Below, piece after piece: positions 8,773 through 16,027 of a stretch of 24,910 bases of DNA. A program made the translations under genes and the position numbers. This DNA comes from JALORV01 sp044225415 (GTDB lineage: Bacteria > Pseudomonadota > Gammaproteobacteria > Burkholderiales > Burkholderiaceae_F). Where the stretch lies: assembly GCA_044225415.1 (NCBI GenBank), contig JBGAIO010000028.1, forward strand, positions 1-24,910, given 5' to 3'. Every line of letters starts with the position of its first letter. The first letter of the stretch is position 1. The notes beneath the pieces are model-generated. The model ran no database searches. It was not told the origin of the DNA and saw only the letters and a program-made list of their open reading frames with translations.

Positions 8773-9863
8773 TGTCGACGCCGCCCGCAGAACTCGGCGC
8801 GCTGCGCGAGCAGGTGCGCGCGGCCGCCGCCGACCGCAAGCCGCTCGTCATCGAGGCGGGCGGCAGCAAGGCGTTCCATGGCCATCGCTGCGGCGGCGCA
8901 CGCCTCGATCCGCGTGGCTACTGCGGCATCGTCGACTATGAACCCACCGAGCTCGTCGTCACGGTGCGGTGCGGCACTCCGCTCGCGGAACTCGAATCCG
9001 CGCTGGCGGTGGAGCAGCAGATGCTGCCCTTCGAGCCGCCGCACTACGCCGGGGGCGGTGCACGCGCCACGGTAGGCGGCATGGTCGCGGCCGGCCTCGC
9101 AGGCCCACGTCGCGCGGCCGCGGGATCGATCCGCGACTTCGTGCTCGGCGCGACCCTGCTCGACGGCCGCGGTGGAGTGCTGAGCTTCGGGGGCCGCGTG
9201 ATGAAGAACGTCGCGGGCTACGACATGGCGCGCACGCTCGCCGGATCGATGGGTACGCTCGGCGTGCTGCTCGATGTGTCGCTGAAGGTGCTGCCGCGTC
9301 CCGCGGCCGAACGCACGCTGCGCTTCGAGATGGATGAAGCGACGGCGATACGGCGCGTGAACGAATGGGGCGGCCAGCCGCTGCCAGTTTCCGCCAGCGC
9401 GTGGTGTGACGGCGTGCTGTTCGTGCGCCTGTCGGGCGCGGTGGCCGGGCTCGACGCGGCGCAGGCGCGGCTGGGCGGCGACGTGATCGAAGATGCGAAG
9501 GCCGACGTGTGGACCGGCCTGCGCGAACAGCAGCACCCATTCTTCACCACGAGCGAAGGCTTGGCGCTGTGGCGCATCGCCGTGCCGCCGACCACGCCGC
9601 CGCTCGCGCTCGGCCGCACGCTGCTTGAATGGAATGGCGGTCAGCGCTGGATCGTGGCGGGGTGCGATACGGCGACCGTCACGCGCATCCGCGACGCGGC
9701 GGTCGCGGCCGGCGGTCATGCGACGCGGTTTCGTGGCGGTGATGCGAGCATTGCAGCATTTCAGCCTTTGCCACCGGCACTGGCGACGCTGAATGCCCGG
9801 CTGAAGCAGGCTTTCGATCCGGCGGGGATCTTCAACGTGGGGAGGCTGCATGCGGCGCCCTGA
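8772..9863 (+). CDS. glcE: Glycolate oxidase subunit GlcE (FAD-binding)
   Basis: 363 residues starting at the ATG that overlaps the glcD stop. This is a shorter FAD-binding paralogue of GlcD: GGGARATVGGMVAAGLAGPRR, then SIRDFVLGATLLDGRG and GRVMKNVAGYDMARTLAGS, the hallmark GlcE segment. The C-terminus (FDPAGIFNVGRL) is also typical. It is a required subunit of the GlcDEF complex. The coupling to glcD is tight, whereas the next subunit gene, glcF, starts 267 bases later, beyond a block of hairpin repeats. Confidence 0.93.
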   Translation: MSTPPAELGALREQVRAAAADRKPLVIEAGGSKAFHGHRCGGARLDPRGYCGIVDYEPTELVVTVRCGTPLAELESALAVEQQMLPFEPPHYAGGGARATVGGMVAAGLAGPRRAAAGSIRDFVLGATLLDGRGGVLSFGGRVMKNVAGYDMARTLAGSMGTLGVLLDVSLKVLPRPAAERTLRFEMDEATAIRRVNEWGGQPLPVSASAWCDGVLFVRLSGAVAGLDAAQARLGGDVIEDAKADVWTGLREQQHPFFTTSEGLALWRIAVPPTTPPLALGRTLLEWNGGQRWIVAGCDTATVTRIRDAAVAAGGHATRFRGGDASIAAFQPLPPALATLNARLKQAFDPAGIFNVGRLHAAP

Positions 9864-9885
9864 CCCACGCGCAGCGCTGCAAAAA

Positions 9886-10112
9886 TGGATCCCCGCTTTC
9901 GCGGGGATGACAGCAGGCAACTTGGATCCCGGCCTTCGCCGGGATGACGATACCTGCACCGTCGCCGCAGCGAAGGCTGGTGCCCAATTTGCGCGTGTCA
10001 TCCCCGCTTCTGATTCCGGCCTTCGCGCCGATGGTGCTCCCTGCACCGTCGCCCCGGCGAAGGCCGGGGCCCAATTTTCGTGTGTCGTCCCCGCGAAAGC
10101 GGGGACCCATTT
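9886..10112. repeat. Cluster of six hairpin repeats between glcE and glcF
   Basis: Units at about 9886-9911 and 9922-9948 are forward; 9960-9989 is reversed and decayed; 9997-10035 is mosaic; 10048-10078 and 10084-10112 are reversed. Subtype A has the stem ATCCCCGC/GCGGGGAT around TTTC or GAAA. Subtype B has CCCCGGC/GCCGGGG around CTTC or GAAG. Forward units begin TGGATCC and end GATGAC; reversed units are the complement and end in a short T run. The block fills most of the gap inside the glc operon, where transcripts would form a series of strong hairpins. The same family recurs at five other places in this window. Confidence 0.92.
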
Positions 10113-10130
10113 CGACTTTCTCGCCGCCTG

Positions 10131-11366
10131 ATGCAGACCCACCTCGCCGACTGGATCCGCGAGTCGCCCGATGGCGCCGAGGCCGACGCCATCCTGCGCA
10201 CCTGCGTGCACTGCGGCTTCTGCACCGCGACGTGCCCGACCTACCAGCTGCTCGGCGATGAGCTCGACGGACCGCGCGGCCGCATCTACCTGATGAAGCA
10301 GATGATGGAAGGCGCGGAGGTCACCGCCGCCACGCAGCAGCATCTCGACCGCTGCCTCACCTGCCGCAACTGCGAGACCACCTGTCCGTCGGGCGTGCAG
10401 TACGGGCGGCTGGTCGACATCGGCCGCCACTGGGTCGATGCGAAGGTGCCGCGCCCGCTCGGCGAACGCCTCATGCGCGGCGCGCTGAAGCACGGCCTGA
10501 CGAGCCCCCTGTTTGCGCCGGCGATGAAACTCGGCCAGGCGCTGCGTCCGCTGCTGCCCGCGTCGCTGAAGGCCAAGGTGCCGCCGGTAAGGAAGGCCGG
10601 CGCGTATCCCGCCGCACGCCACACGCGCCGCATGATCCTGCTGGAAGGCTGCGTGCAGCCCGCGATGGCGCCGAACATCAACACCGCCACGGCGCGCGTG
10701 CTGGATGCGCTCGGCATCGAACTGCTGCGGCCGGCCGCCGCGGGCTGCTGCGGGGCGCTGCGCTATCACCTGGACGACCACGCCGGCGGCCTCGACGATG
10801 CGCGCCGCAACATCGACGCGTGGTGGCCGCTCGTCGTCGGCGGCGTGGAAGCGATCGTGATGAACGTCAGCGGCTGCGGCCTGCAGGTGCGCGAGTACGG
10901 ACATCTGCTGCGCAGCGATGCGACCTACGCAGACAAGGCACGGCGCATCAGCGAGCTGACGCGCGACGTGGCGGAGATCATGCCGACCCTCGCATCGGAG
11001 CTGCAGCGCCGGCTGGGCACGACGCTGGGAGGCCGCGTGGTCTTCCATCCGCCCTGCACGCTGCAGCACGGACAGAAGGTGCGCGGCGCGGTCGAGGCGC
11101 TGCTGACGTCGCTGGGCGTGACGGTCGCGCCCGTCGGCGAAAGCCACTTCTGCTGCGGATCGGCCGGCACCTACTCCGTGCTGCAACCCGAGCTGGCACT
11201 GCAGCTGCGCGACCGGCGCCTGCAGCACCTGCAGGCGCCTGCACCCGACGCCATCCTGTCGGCCAACGTCGGCTGCATCACGCACCTGCAGAGCGGCACC
11301 GACACGCCGGTCATGCACTGGATCGAGTGGCTGGATGCGCGGCTGCAGACGCGCCAAGGCACCTGA
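10131..11366 (+). CDS. glcF: Glycolate oxidase iron-sulfur subunit GlcF
   Basis: 411 residues from the ATG at 10131. The frame reads upstream through the repeat block, but that part is repeat-derived. Two 4Fe-4S motifs are visible: Cys25/28/31/35 (CVHCGFCTATCP) and Cys75/78/81/85 (CLTCRNCETTCP). Two CCG-type cysteine-rich domains follow, with GCCGALRYHL and FCCGSAGTYSVLQ. The subunit passes electrons from the flavin subunits toward quinone at the membrane. No good Shine-Dalgarno sequence precedes the start (ctcgccgcctgATG), unlike the overlapping glcD/glcE junction, so its translation may be weaker or may depend on structure in the repeat-rich leader. Confidence 0.94.
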   Translation: MQTHLADWIRESPDGAEADAILRTCVHCGFCTATCPTYQLLGDELDGPRGRIYLMKQMMEGAEVTAATQQHLDRCLTCRNCETTCPSGVQYGRLVDIGRHWVDAKVPRPLGERLMRGALKHGLTSPLFAPAMKLGQALRPLLPASLKAKVPPVRKAGAYPAARHTRRMILLEGCVQPAMAPNINTATARVLDALGIELLRPAAAGCCGALRYHLDDHAGGLDDARRNIDAWWPLVVGGVEAIVMNVSGCGLQVREYGHLLRSDATYADKARRISELTRDVAEIMPTLASELQRRLGTTLGGRVVFHPPCTLQHGQKVRGAVEALLTSLGVTVAPVGESHFCCGSAGTYSVLQPELALQLRDRRLQHLQAPAPDAILSANVGCITHLQSGTDTPVMHWIEWLDARLQTRQGT

Positions 11367-11442
11367 CGGATGACCGCAGAACGGGTATGTCCCTTGCTGC
11401 GACCGTCCCGTTGAATCTCATCGACAACTACCGAGGCAATTC

Positions 11443-12078
11443 ATGTTCAAGCAACTCTGTGTCTCTGCTTCCACGGTCGCGCTGCTGGCGAGCTGCGCCT
11501 CCCACGAACCCTCTACAGGGCGCGACACCGGCATCGGTGCTGCCGCCGGTGCGGCCATCGGCGCGATGGCGCACTCGTCGAACCGCACGCACGGCGCGCT
11601 GGCCGGTGCGGCCGTGGGTGCGCTGGGCGGCTACATCTGGTCCAGCCAGATGGCCAAGCAGAAGAAGGACATGGAAACCGCGACGCAGGGCACCGGCGTG
11701 CAGGTCACGCAGACCTCGGACAACCAGCTGAAGCTCAACGTGCCGAGCGACGTGTCCTTCGCCACCGGCAGCGCCGCCATCAAGCCGGCCTTCGACCCGA
11801 TCCTGACGAAGTTCGCGCAGACACTGAACGAGAACCCGAAGACCACGGTGCGCATCGTCGGCCACACCGACAGCACCGGCACCGACGCGATCAACGATCC
11901 GCTGTCGGTGAATCGCGCGGCATCGGTGCGCAGCTACCTGACGGCACAGGGCGTGGCCGCCAGCCGCATCAGCATCGACGGGCGCGGTTCGCATGAACCG
12001 ATCGCCGACAACGGCACCGAAGCCGGGCGCGCGCAGAACCGGCGGGTGGATATCTTCGTGGGTGAAGCGGCGGCGTAG
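11443..12078 (+). CDS. OmpA-family lipoprotein with glycine-zipper segment
   Basis: 211 residues; SD GAGG lies six bases before the ATG. The N-terminus is a lipoprotein signal ending in LLASC (Cys18). Residues of about 29-66 form a glycine-zipper-like hydrophobic stretch (GIGAAAGAAIGA and GALAGAAVGALGGY) that may sit in the membrane. Residues of about 95-211 form an OmpA C-terminal domain: FATGSAAIKP, IVGHTDSTG, LSVNRAASVRSYL and a closing RAQNRRVDIFV. This domain binds peptidoglycan diaminopimelate, so the protein likely ties the outer membrane to the wall, as YiaD-type proteins do. It stands alone between glcF and the converging pnt operon, and its transcript would end in the repeat block. 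Confidence 0.9.
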   Translation: MFKQLCVSASTVALLASCASHEPSTGRDTGIGAAAGAAIGAMAHSSNRTHGALAGAAVGALGGYIWSSQMAKQKKDMETATQGTGVQVTQTSDNQLKLNVPSDVSFATGSAAIKPAFDPILTKFAQTLNENPKTTVRIVGHTDSTGTDAINDPLSVNRAASVRSYLTAQGVAASRISIDGRGSHEPIADNGTEAGRAQNRRVDIFVGEAAA

Positions 12079-12092
12079 GGCCTGAAGAAGAA

Positions 12093-12245
12093 TGGATCCC
12101 CGCTGTCGCGGGGATGACATCTGACTCAACTTGGATCCCGGCCTTCGCCGGGACGACGGCACGTTACATCGTCGCCCCGGCGAAGGCCGGGGCCCAATTT
12201 TCGATGACTCAAAAACGGATCCCCGCGAAAGCGGGGATCCGTTTT
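12093..12245. repeat. Cluster of four hairpin repeats between convergent ompA-like gene and pntB
   Basis: Forward subtype A at 12093-12118 (loop TGTC instead of TTTC), a forward unit with a CCCGGC stem at 12131-12156, reversed subtype B at 12171-12200, and a long symmetrical subtype A unit at 12212-12245. The forward/reversed pair at 12131 and 12171 makes a larger inverted structure. The block fills nearly the whole 181-base convergent gap. Confidence 0.92.
12212..12245. terminator. Perfect 15-bp stem with GAAA loop, candidate bidirectional terminator
   Basis: Left arm AAAACGGATCCCCGC (12212-12226), loop GAAA, right arm GCGGGGATCCGTTTT (12231-12245), with no mismatches. Read on either strand it is a GC-rich stem closed by A:T pairs and ending in four Ts. 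It lies 14 bases beyond the pntB stop and 133 bases beyond the OmpA-like stop, so it could end both transcripts. The T run is short, so efficiency is unknown. Confidence 0.5.
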
Positions 12246-12259
12246 GACTTTGACTACAA

Positions 12260-13693
12260 CTACTCCCCGATCGCCTTCCCCATCTCCTCGACGACCTTCT
12301 TCGCATCGCCGAACACCATCATCGTCTTCGGCATGTAGAACAGTTCGTTGTCCAGCCCCGCGTACCCCGATGCCATCGAGCGCTTGTTGACGATCACCTG
12401 TTTCGCCTTGTAAGCCTCCAGGATCGGCATGCCCGCGATCGCGGACTTCGGGTCCTTCGCGGCCGGGTTCACCACGTCGTTGGCGCCGAGGATCAGCGCG
12501 ACGTCCGCATCGGCGAACTCGCCGTTGATGTCCTCCATCTCGAAGACCTGGTCGTAAGGCACTTCGGCCTCGGCCAGCAGCACGTTCATGTGGCCCGGCA
12601 TGCGGCCCGCGACCGGATGGATCGCGTACTTCACCGTCACGCCCTTGCGGATCAGCTTGTCCGTGAGTTCCTTCAGCGGATGCTGGGCGCGCGCGACGGC
12701 CAGGCCGTAGCCCGGCACGATGATGACCAGTTCCGCGTTCTCCAGCAGGAACGCCGCATCGTCCGGCGAGCCTGAACGCACCGGCCGCTGCTCGGCCTTG
12801 CCGCCCGCCGCCGCGACCTCGCCGCCGAAGCCGCCGAGGATCACGTTGAAGAACGACCGGTTCATCGCCTTGCACATGATGTAGCTGAGGATCGCGCCGG
12901 ACGAGCCGACCAGCGAGCCTGCGACGATCAGCATGAAGTTGTTCAGCGAGAAACCGATGCCCGCCGCCGCCCAGCCCGAGTAGCTGTTCAGCATCGACAC
13001 CACCACCGGCATGTCGGCGCCGCCGATCGGGATGATCAGCAGCACGCCGAGCAGGAAGCCGAGCAGGATGATCAGAGCGAAGTCCATCGCGCTCTGCGAA
13101 TGCCAGAAGCCGAAGCAGAAGAAGATCGCCGCCAGGCCGAGCGCGAGGTTCAGGTAGTGCTGGCCCTTGAACACCACGGGCGCCCCCTGGAACAGCCGGA
13201 ACTTGTACTTGCCCGACAGCTTGCCGAAGGCGATCACCGAGCCGGTGAAGGTCACCGCGCCGATGAACGCGCCGAGCGCGAGCTCGATGCGGTTGCCGCC
13301 CGGAATCGCGCCGCCGGGCGGCGCAATGGCGAAGGCCCACGGCTCGGCCACCGCCGCCACCGCGATGAACACCGCCGCCAGGCCGATCATGCTGTGCATG
13401 AACGCAACCATCTCCGGCATTTTTGTCATCTCGACCTTGAACGCGATGGTCGTGCCGATCGCGCCGCCGATGACCAGCCCCAGCAGCACCCAGGCCATGC
13501 CCAGCGTCGCGAGCTGCGGTGCATTGTGATAGACCAGCGCGACGGTGGTGACGATGGCGATGGCCATGCCTACCATGCCGAACGCATTGCCGCGCCGCGA
13601 CGTGGTGGGATGCGACAGCCCCTTCAGCGCCTGGATGAAGAAGACCGACGCGATCAGGTACAGCAGGACGACGACGTTCATGCTGAGAGTCAT
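12260..13693 (-). CDS. pntB: NAD(P) transhydrogenase subunit beta
   Basis: 477 residues, normal for PntB. The N-terminal half is a multi-helix membrane domain carrying part of the proton channel (MNVVVLLYLIASVFFIQALKGLSHP). The C-terminal half is the NADP(H)-binding domain III, with VIIVPGYGLAVARAQHPL, IHPVAGRMPGHMNVLLAEAEVPYD and ALILGANDVVNPAA, all strongly conserved. The enzyme uses inward proton flow to reduce NADP+ with NADH and so supplies NADPH. It is the last gene of the three-gene pnt operon, nine bases after pntAB, and converges on the OmpA-like gene. Confidence 0.97.
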   Translation of the reverse strand: MTLSMNVVVLLYLIASVFFIQALKGLSHPTTSRRGNAFGMVGMAIAIVTTVALVYHNAPQLATLGMAWVLLGLVIGGAIGTTIAFKVEMTKMPEMVAFMHSMIGLAAVFIAVAAVAEPWAFAIAPPGGAIPGGNRIELALGAFIGAVTFTGSVIAFGKLSGKYKFRLFQGAPVVFKGQHYLNLALGLAAIFFCFGFWHSQSAMDFALIILLGFLLGVLLIIPIGGADMPVVVSMLNSYSGWAAAGIGFSLNNFMLIVAGSLVGSSGAILSYIMCKAMNRSFFNVILGGFGGEVAAAGGKAEQRPVRSGSPDDAAFLLENAELVIIVPGYGLAVARAQHPLKELTDKLIRKGVTVKYAIHPVAGRMPGHMNVLLAEAEVPYDQVFEMEDINGEFADADVALILGANDVVNPAAKDPKSAIAGMPILEAYKAKQVIVNKRSMASGYAGLDNELFYMPKTMMVFGDAKKVVEEMGKAIGE

Positions 13694-13702
13694 CGCGCGC
13701 CC

Positions 13703-14029
13703 CTATGCCTTGGCCTGCTTCGTCGCGGAGCCTGACTTCGGCTCCTTCTTGCGGAACATCTCGAGCATCCGGCGCGTGACCAGGAAGCCGCCGAACACGT
13801 TGACCGCAGCCAGCGCGACGGCGAGCACGCCCATCGTCTTGCCGAGTCCGGTCTCGGTCAGCGCCGCGGCCAGCATCGCGCCGACGATGATGATCGCCGA
13901 CACCGCGTTGGTGACCGACATCAGCGGCGTGTGCAGCGCCGGCGTGACGTTCCACACCACGTGGTAGCCGACGTAGATGGCCAGCACGAAGATGATCAGG
14001 TTGATGACGATGGGGCTGACGGCGTCCAT
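13703..14029 (-). CDS. pntAB: NAD(P) transhydrogenase subunit alpha part 2 (membrane part)
   Basis: 108 residues from the ATG at 14029 (MDAVSPIVINLIIFVLAIYVG). Three hydrophobic helices are seen, with the conserved TPALHTPLMSVTNAVSAIIIVGA segment of the proton-conducting domain, followed by a charged tail. In enterobacteria this is fused to the NAD-binding part; here it is separate, as in Rhodospirillum rubrum. It starts 14 bases after pntAA, and pntB follows after nine bases. Confidence 0.95.
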   Translation of the reverse strand: MDAVSPIVINLIIFVLAIYVGYHVVWNVTPALHTPLMSVTNAVSAIIIVGAMLAAALTETGLGKTMGVLAVALAAVNVFGGFLVTRRMLEMFRKKEPKSGSATKQAKA

Positions 14030-14043
14030 GTTCGGTTCCCGGT

Positions 14044-15162
14044 CTAGTTCTTGCGCTTGATCTCGCCGCCCATGGTCATCAGGCAGGCGGTGACGATGTC
14101 GTCGTCGGCAGGCATCGCGAACGCGCCCTCCTTGTCGATGACGAGCTTCAGGAAGTCCAGCACGTTGCGCGCATACAGCGCCGACGAGTCCGTGGGCACC
14201 AGCGCCGGAATGTTCGGCTGGCCGATGATGTGCACGCCGTGCTTCGTCACCGTCTTCCCGAGTTCCGACAGCGCGCAGTTGCCGCCCTGCTCCACCGCCA
14301 TGTCGAGGATCACCGAGCCCGGCTGCATCGACTTCACCATCTCCTCGGTGATCAGCACCGGCGCCTTGCGGCCGGGGATCAGCGCGGTGGTGATGGCGAT
14401 GTTGGCCTGCGCCATGCGCTTGCCGACTTCGGCGGCCTGCCGCGCCATCCACGACGCGGGCATCGGCCGCGCATAGCCGCCCACGCCCTGCGCGATCTCG
14501 CGCTCCTCGTCGGTCTCGTAGGGCACGTCGACGAACTTCGCGCCCAGCGATTCGATCTGCTCCTTTACCGCGGGCCGCACGTCGGATGCTTCGACCACCG
14601 CGCCCAGCCGCTTCGCGGTGGCGATGGCCTGCAGGCCCGCCACGCCCGCACCGAGGATCAGCACGCGCGCCGCCTTGATGGTGCCGGCGGCCGTCATCAT
14701 CATCGGCAGAAGTCGACCGTAGGTATTCGCCGCCATCAGCACGGCCTTGTAGCCGGCGATGTTGGCCTGCGACGACAGCACGTCGAGGCTCTGCGCGCGC
14801 GTCGTGCGCGGCGCGGCTTCGAGCGCGAACGCGGTCAGGCCCGCAGCGTTCATCGCGGCCAGCCCGTCGGCATTGAAGGGCTCGAGCATGCCGACCAGCA
14901 CTGCGCCGCGCTTCATCTGCGGCAGTTCATCGGCGGACGGCTGACGCACCTTCAGCACCAGGTCGGCGCCCAGCGCATCGGCCGCGCTGCCGAGCGTGGC
15001 GCCGGCGGCGACGTAGGCTTCGTCGGTGAAGCTGGAGGCGGCGCCGGCGCCGCTCTGCACGACGACGCTCGCCTTGCCGGCGACCAGCTTCTTCACGGTC
15101 TCGGGGGTTGCGGCGACGCGCGTCTCACCCGGCCGGGTCTCTGCGGGCACTCCGATTCTCAT
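14044..15162 (-). CDS. pntAA: NAD(P) transhydrogenase subunit alpha part 1 (NAD-binding, soluble)
   Basis: 372 residues with SD GAGAGGGAA about six bases before the ATG at 15162. It begins MRIGVPAETRPGETRVAATP, the alanine dehydrogenase/PNT N-terminal signature. The Rossmann motif GAGVAGLQAIATAKRLGA and the following ASDVRPAVKEQIESLGA mark the NAD(H) site. The mobile-loop region and the RQAAEVGKRMAQA segment are present. This domain I takes hydride from NADH and passes it to PntB domain III. It is the first gene of the operon and is divergent from nudJ across a 203-base gap. Confidence 0.96.
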   Translation of the reverse strand: MRIGVPAETRPGETRVAATPETVKKLVAGKASVVVQSGAGAASSFTDEAYVAAGATLGSAADALGADLVLKVRQPSADELPQMKRGAVLVGMLEPFNADGLAAMNAAGLTAFALEAAPRTTRAQSLDVLSSQANIAGYKAVLMAANTYGRLLPMMMTAAGTIKAARVLILGAGVAGLQAIATAKRLGAVVEASDVRPAVKEQIESLGAKFVDVPYETDEEREIAQGVGGYARPMPASWMARQAAEVGKRMAQANIAITTALIPGRKAPVLITEEMVKSMQPGSVILDMAVEQGGNCALSELGKTVTKHGVHIIGQPNIPALVPTDSSALYARNVLDFLKLVIDKEGAFAMPADDDIVTACLMTMGGEIKRKN

Positions 15163-15286
15163 GCGATGTTCCCTCTCGCCAAGCTGTGTCTCGTGCCGCG
15201 CAGGTCCACCCTCGGGCGGCTGGCGTGTCGTTGTTATTGGTGTCGCGGGCGCGCGGACTTCGTCTCTCCTCGTCCGCCGGCCCGAA

Positions 15287-15313
15287 CTTTAGAATCGCGA
15301 CTGTACGCTAAAG
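15287..15313 (+). promoter_or_regulatory. Possible nudJ promoter region with a short inverted repeat
   Basis: The pntAA-nudJ divergent gap contains TTTAGAAT, with TAGAAT at 15290-15295 resembling a -10 element, about 70 bases before the nudJ start. I see no convincing -35. CTTTAG (15287-15292) and CTAAAG (15308-15313) form a six-base inverted repeat around it that could be a small operator. The rest of the 203-base gap shows nothing recognisable except the pntAA ribosome binding site. Confidence 0.3.
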
Positions 15314-15365
15314 GCCCGCGGCTTCCGGTCGCCGTGGCCAGTGTTTGATCTATCCCAAGCCGCCC

Positions 15366-15848
15366 ATGCCGCACCGCTGGAAGCCCAATGTCACCGTCGC
15401 CGCCGTGATCGAGCGCGCCGGCCGTTTCCTGCTGGTGGAAGAGGACACGGTCGATGGCCTGCGCCTGAACCAGCCCGCGGGCCATCTGGACCCCGGCGAG
15501 TCACCGGCGGCCGGCGCCGCGCGCGAGACGCTGGAGGAAACCGCATACACCTTCGTGCCGACGGCGCTGCTGGGCGTCTACCTGCACCGCTCCGAAGCCG
15601 GCCGCGGACGTGGCGCGCCTGCGGTGTCGTATCTGCGCTTCGCATTCACCGGCACCGTCGGCGAACAGGATCCGACGCGCGCCCTCGACCACGGCATCGT
15701 GCGCGCGCTGTGGTTGACGGCCGAGGAACTGCGTGCGCGGCAGGCCGAGCATCGCAGCGCGCTGGTGATGAAGTGCGTCGAGGACTATCTGGCAGGGCGG
15801 CGGCATCCGCTGGAGCTGGTGTACACGCATGCGTCGGCGCTGGGATGA
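15366..15848 (+). CDS. nudJ: Nudix hydrolase NudJ-like
   Basis: 160 residues from the ATG at 15366; an upstream in-frame TTG at 15345 is a less likely start. The beginning (HRWKPNVTVAAVIERAGRFLLVEE) and the closing region (CVEDYLAGRRHPLELVYTH) match NudJ. The Nudix box spans Gly39-Tyr61 with Glu45, Arg53-Glu54 and Glu57-Glu58; Ala60 stands where the consensus has Gly, which looks tolerated because the metal-binding Glu residues remain. NudJ cleaves nucleoside di- and triphosphates and the thiamine precursor HMP-PP. Its pairing with mnmA also occurs in E. coli, which supports the name. A 179-base gap holding four hairpin repeats separates it from mnmA. Confidence 0.88.
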   Translation: MPHRWKPNVTVAAVIERAGRFLLVEEDTVDGLRLNQPAGHLDPGESPAAGAARETLEETAYTFVPTALLGVYLHRSEAGRGRGAPAVSYLRFAFTGTVGEQDPTRALDHGIVRALWLTAEELRARQAEHRSALVMKCVEDYLAGRRHPLELVYTHASALG

Positions 15849-15863
15849 AAGACAAGGTCAAAA

Positions 15864-16015
15864 TGGATCCCCGCTTTCGCGGGGATGACACCGTCGTCCG
15901 CCGGCGCCCCGCCGAAGGCCGGGGCCCAAGTTTCATCCGCGCAACTTGGGCCCCGGCCTTCGCCGGGGTGACACGCAGTGTGCGATTGTCATCCCCGCGA
16001 AAGCGGGGATATTTT
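15864..16015. repeat. Cluster of four hairpin repeats between nudJ and mnmA
   Basis: Forward subtype A at 15864-15889, decayed reversed subtype B at about 15904-15932, forward subtype B at 15946-15972, and reversed subtype A at 15988-16015 ending in TATTTT. The last unit ends 13 bases before the mnmA ATG and could influence initiation or reduce read-through from nudJ. Confidence 0.92.
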
Positions 16016-16027
16016 CCTTTCCCTCCC

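Noticed and set aside
9886..10112. Repeat block as a CRISPR array
   Set aside because: Units alternate in orientation, are themselves hairpins, spacing is irregular, and there are no unique spacers of constant length or cas genes.
8589..11357. Very long open frame on the minus strand across the glcD-glcF region
   Set aside because: It is antisense to three clearly recognisable genes, runs through the repeat block, and its protein is low-complexity Arg/Ala/His without family features; GC-rich DNA commonly gives such frames.
12126..13955. 609-codon minus-strand open frame overlapping pntB and pntAB
   Set aside because: It is a different frame from the strongly conserved pnt genes and its translation is compositionally biased without motifs.
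13703..15162. Split pntA as a gene break
   Set aside because: Two-part alpha subunits are the normal form in many proteobacteria; both parts have proper starts, stops and short spacing.
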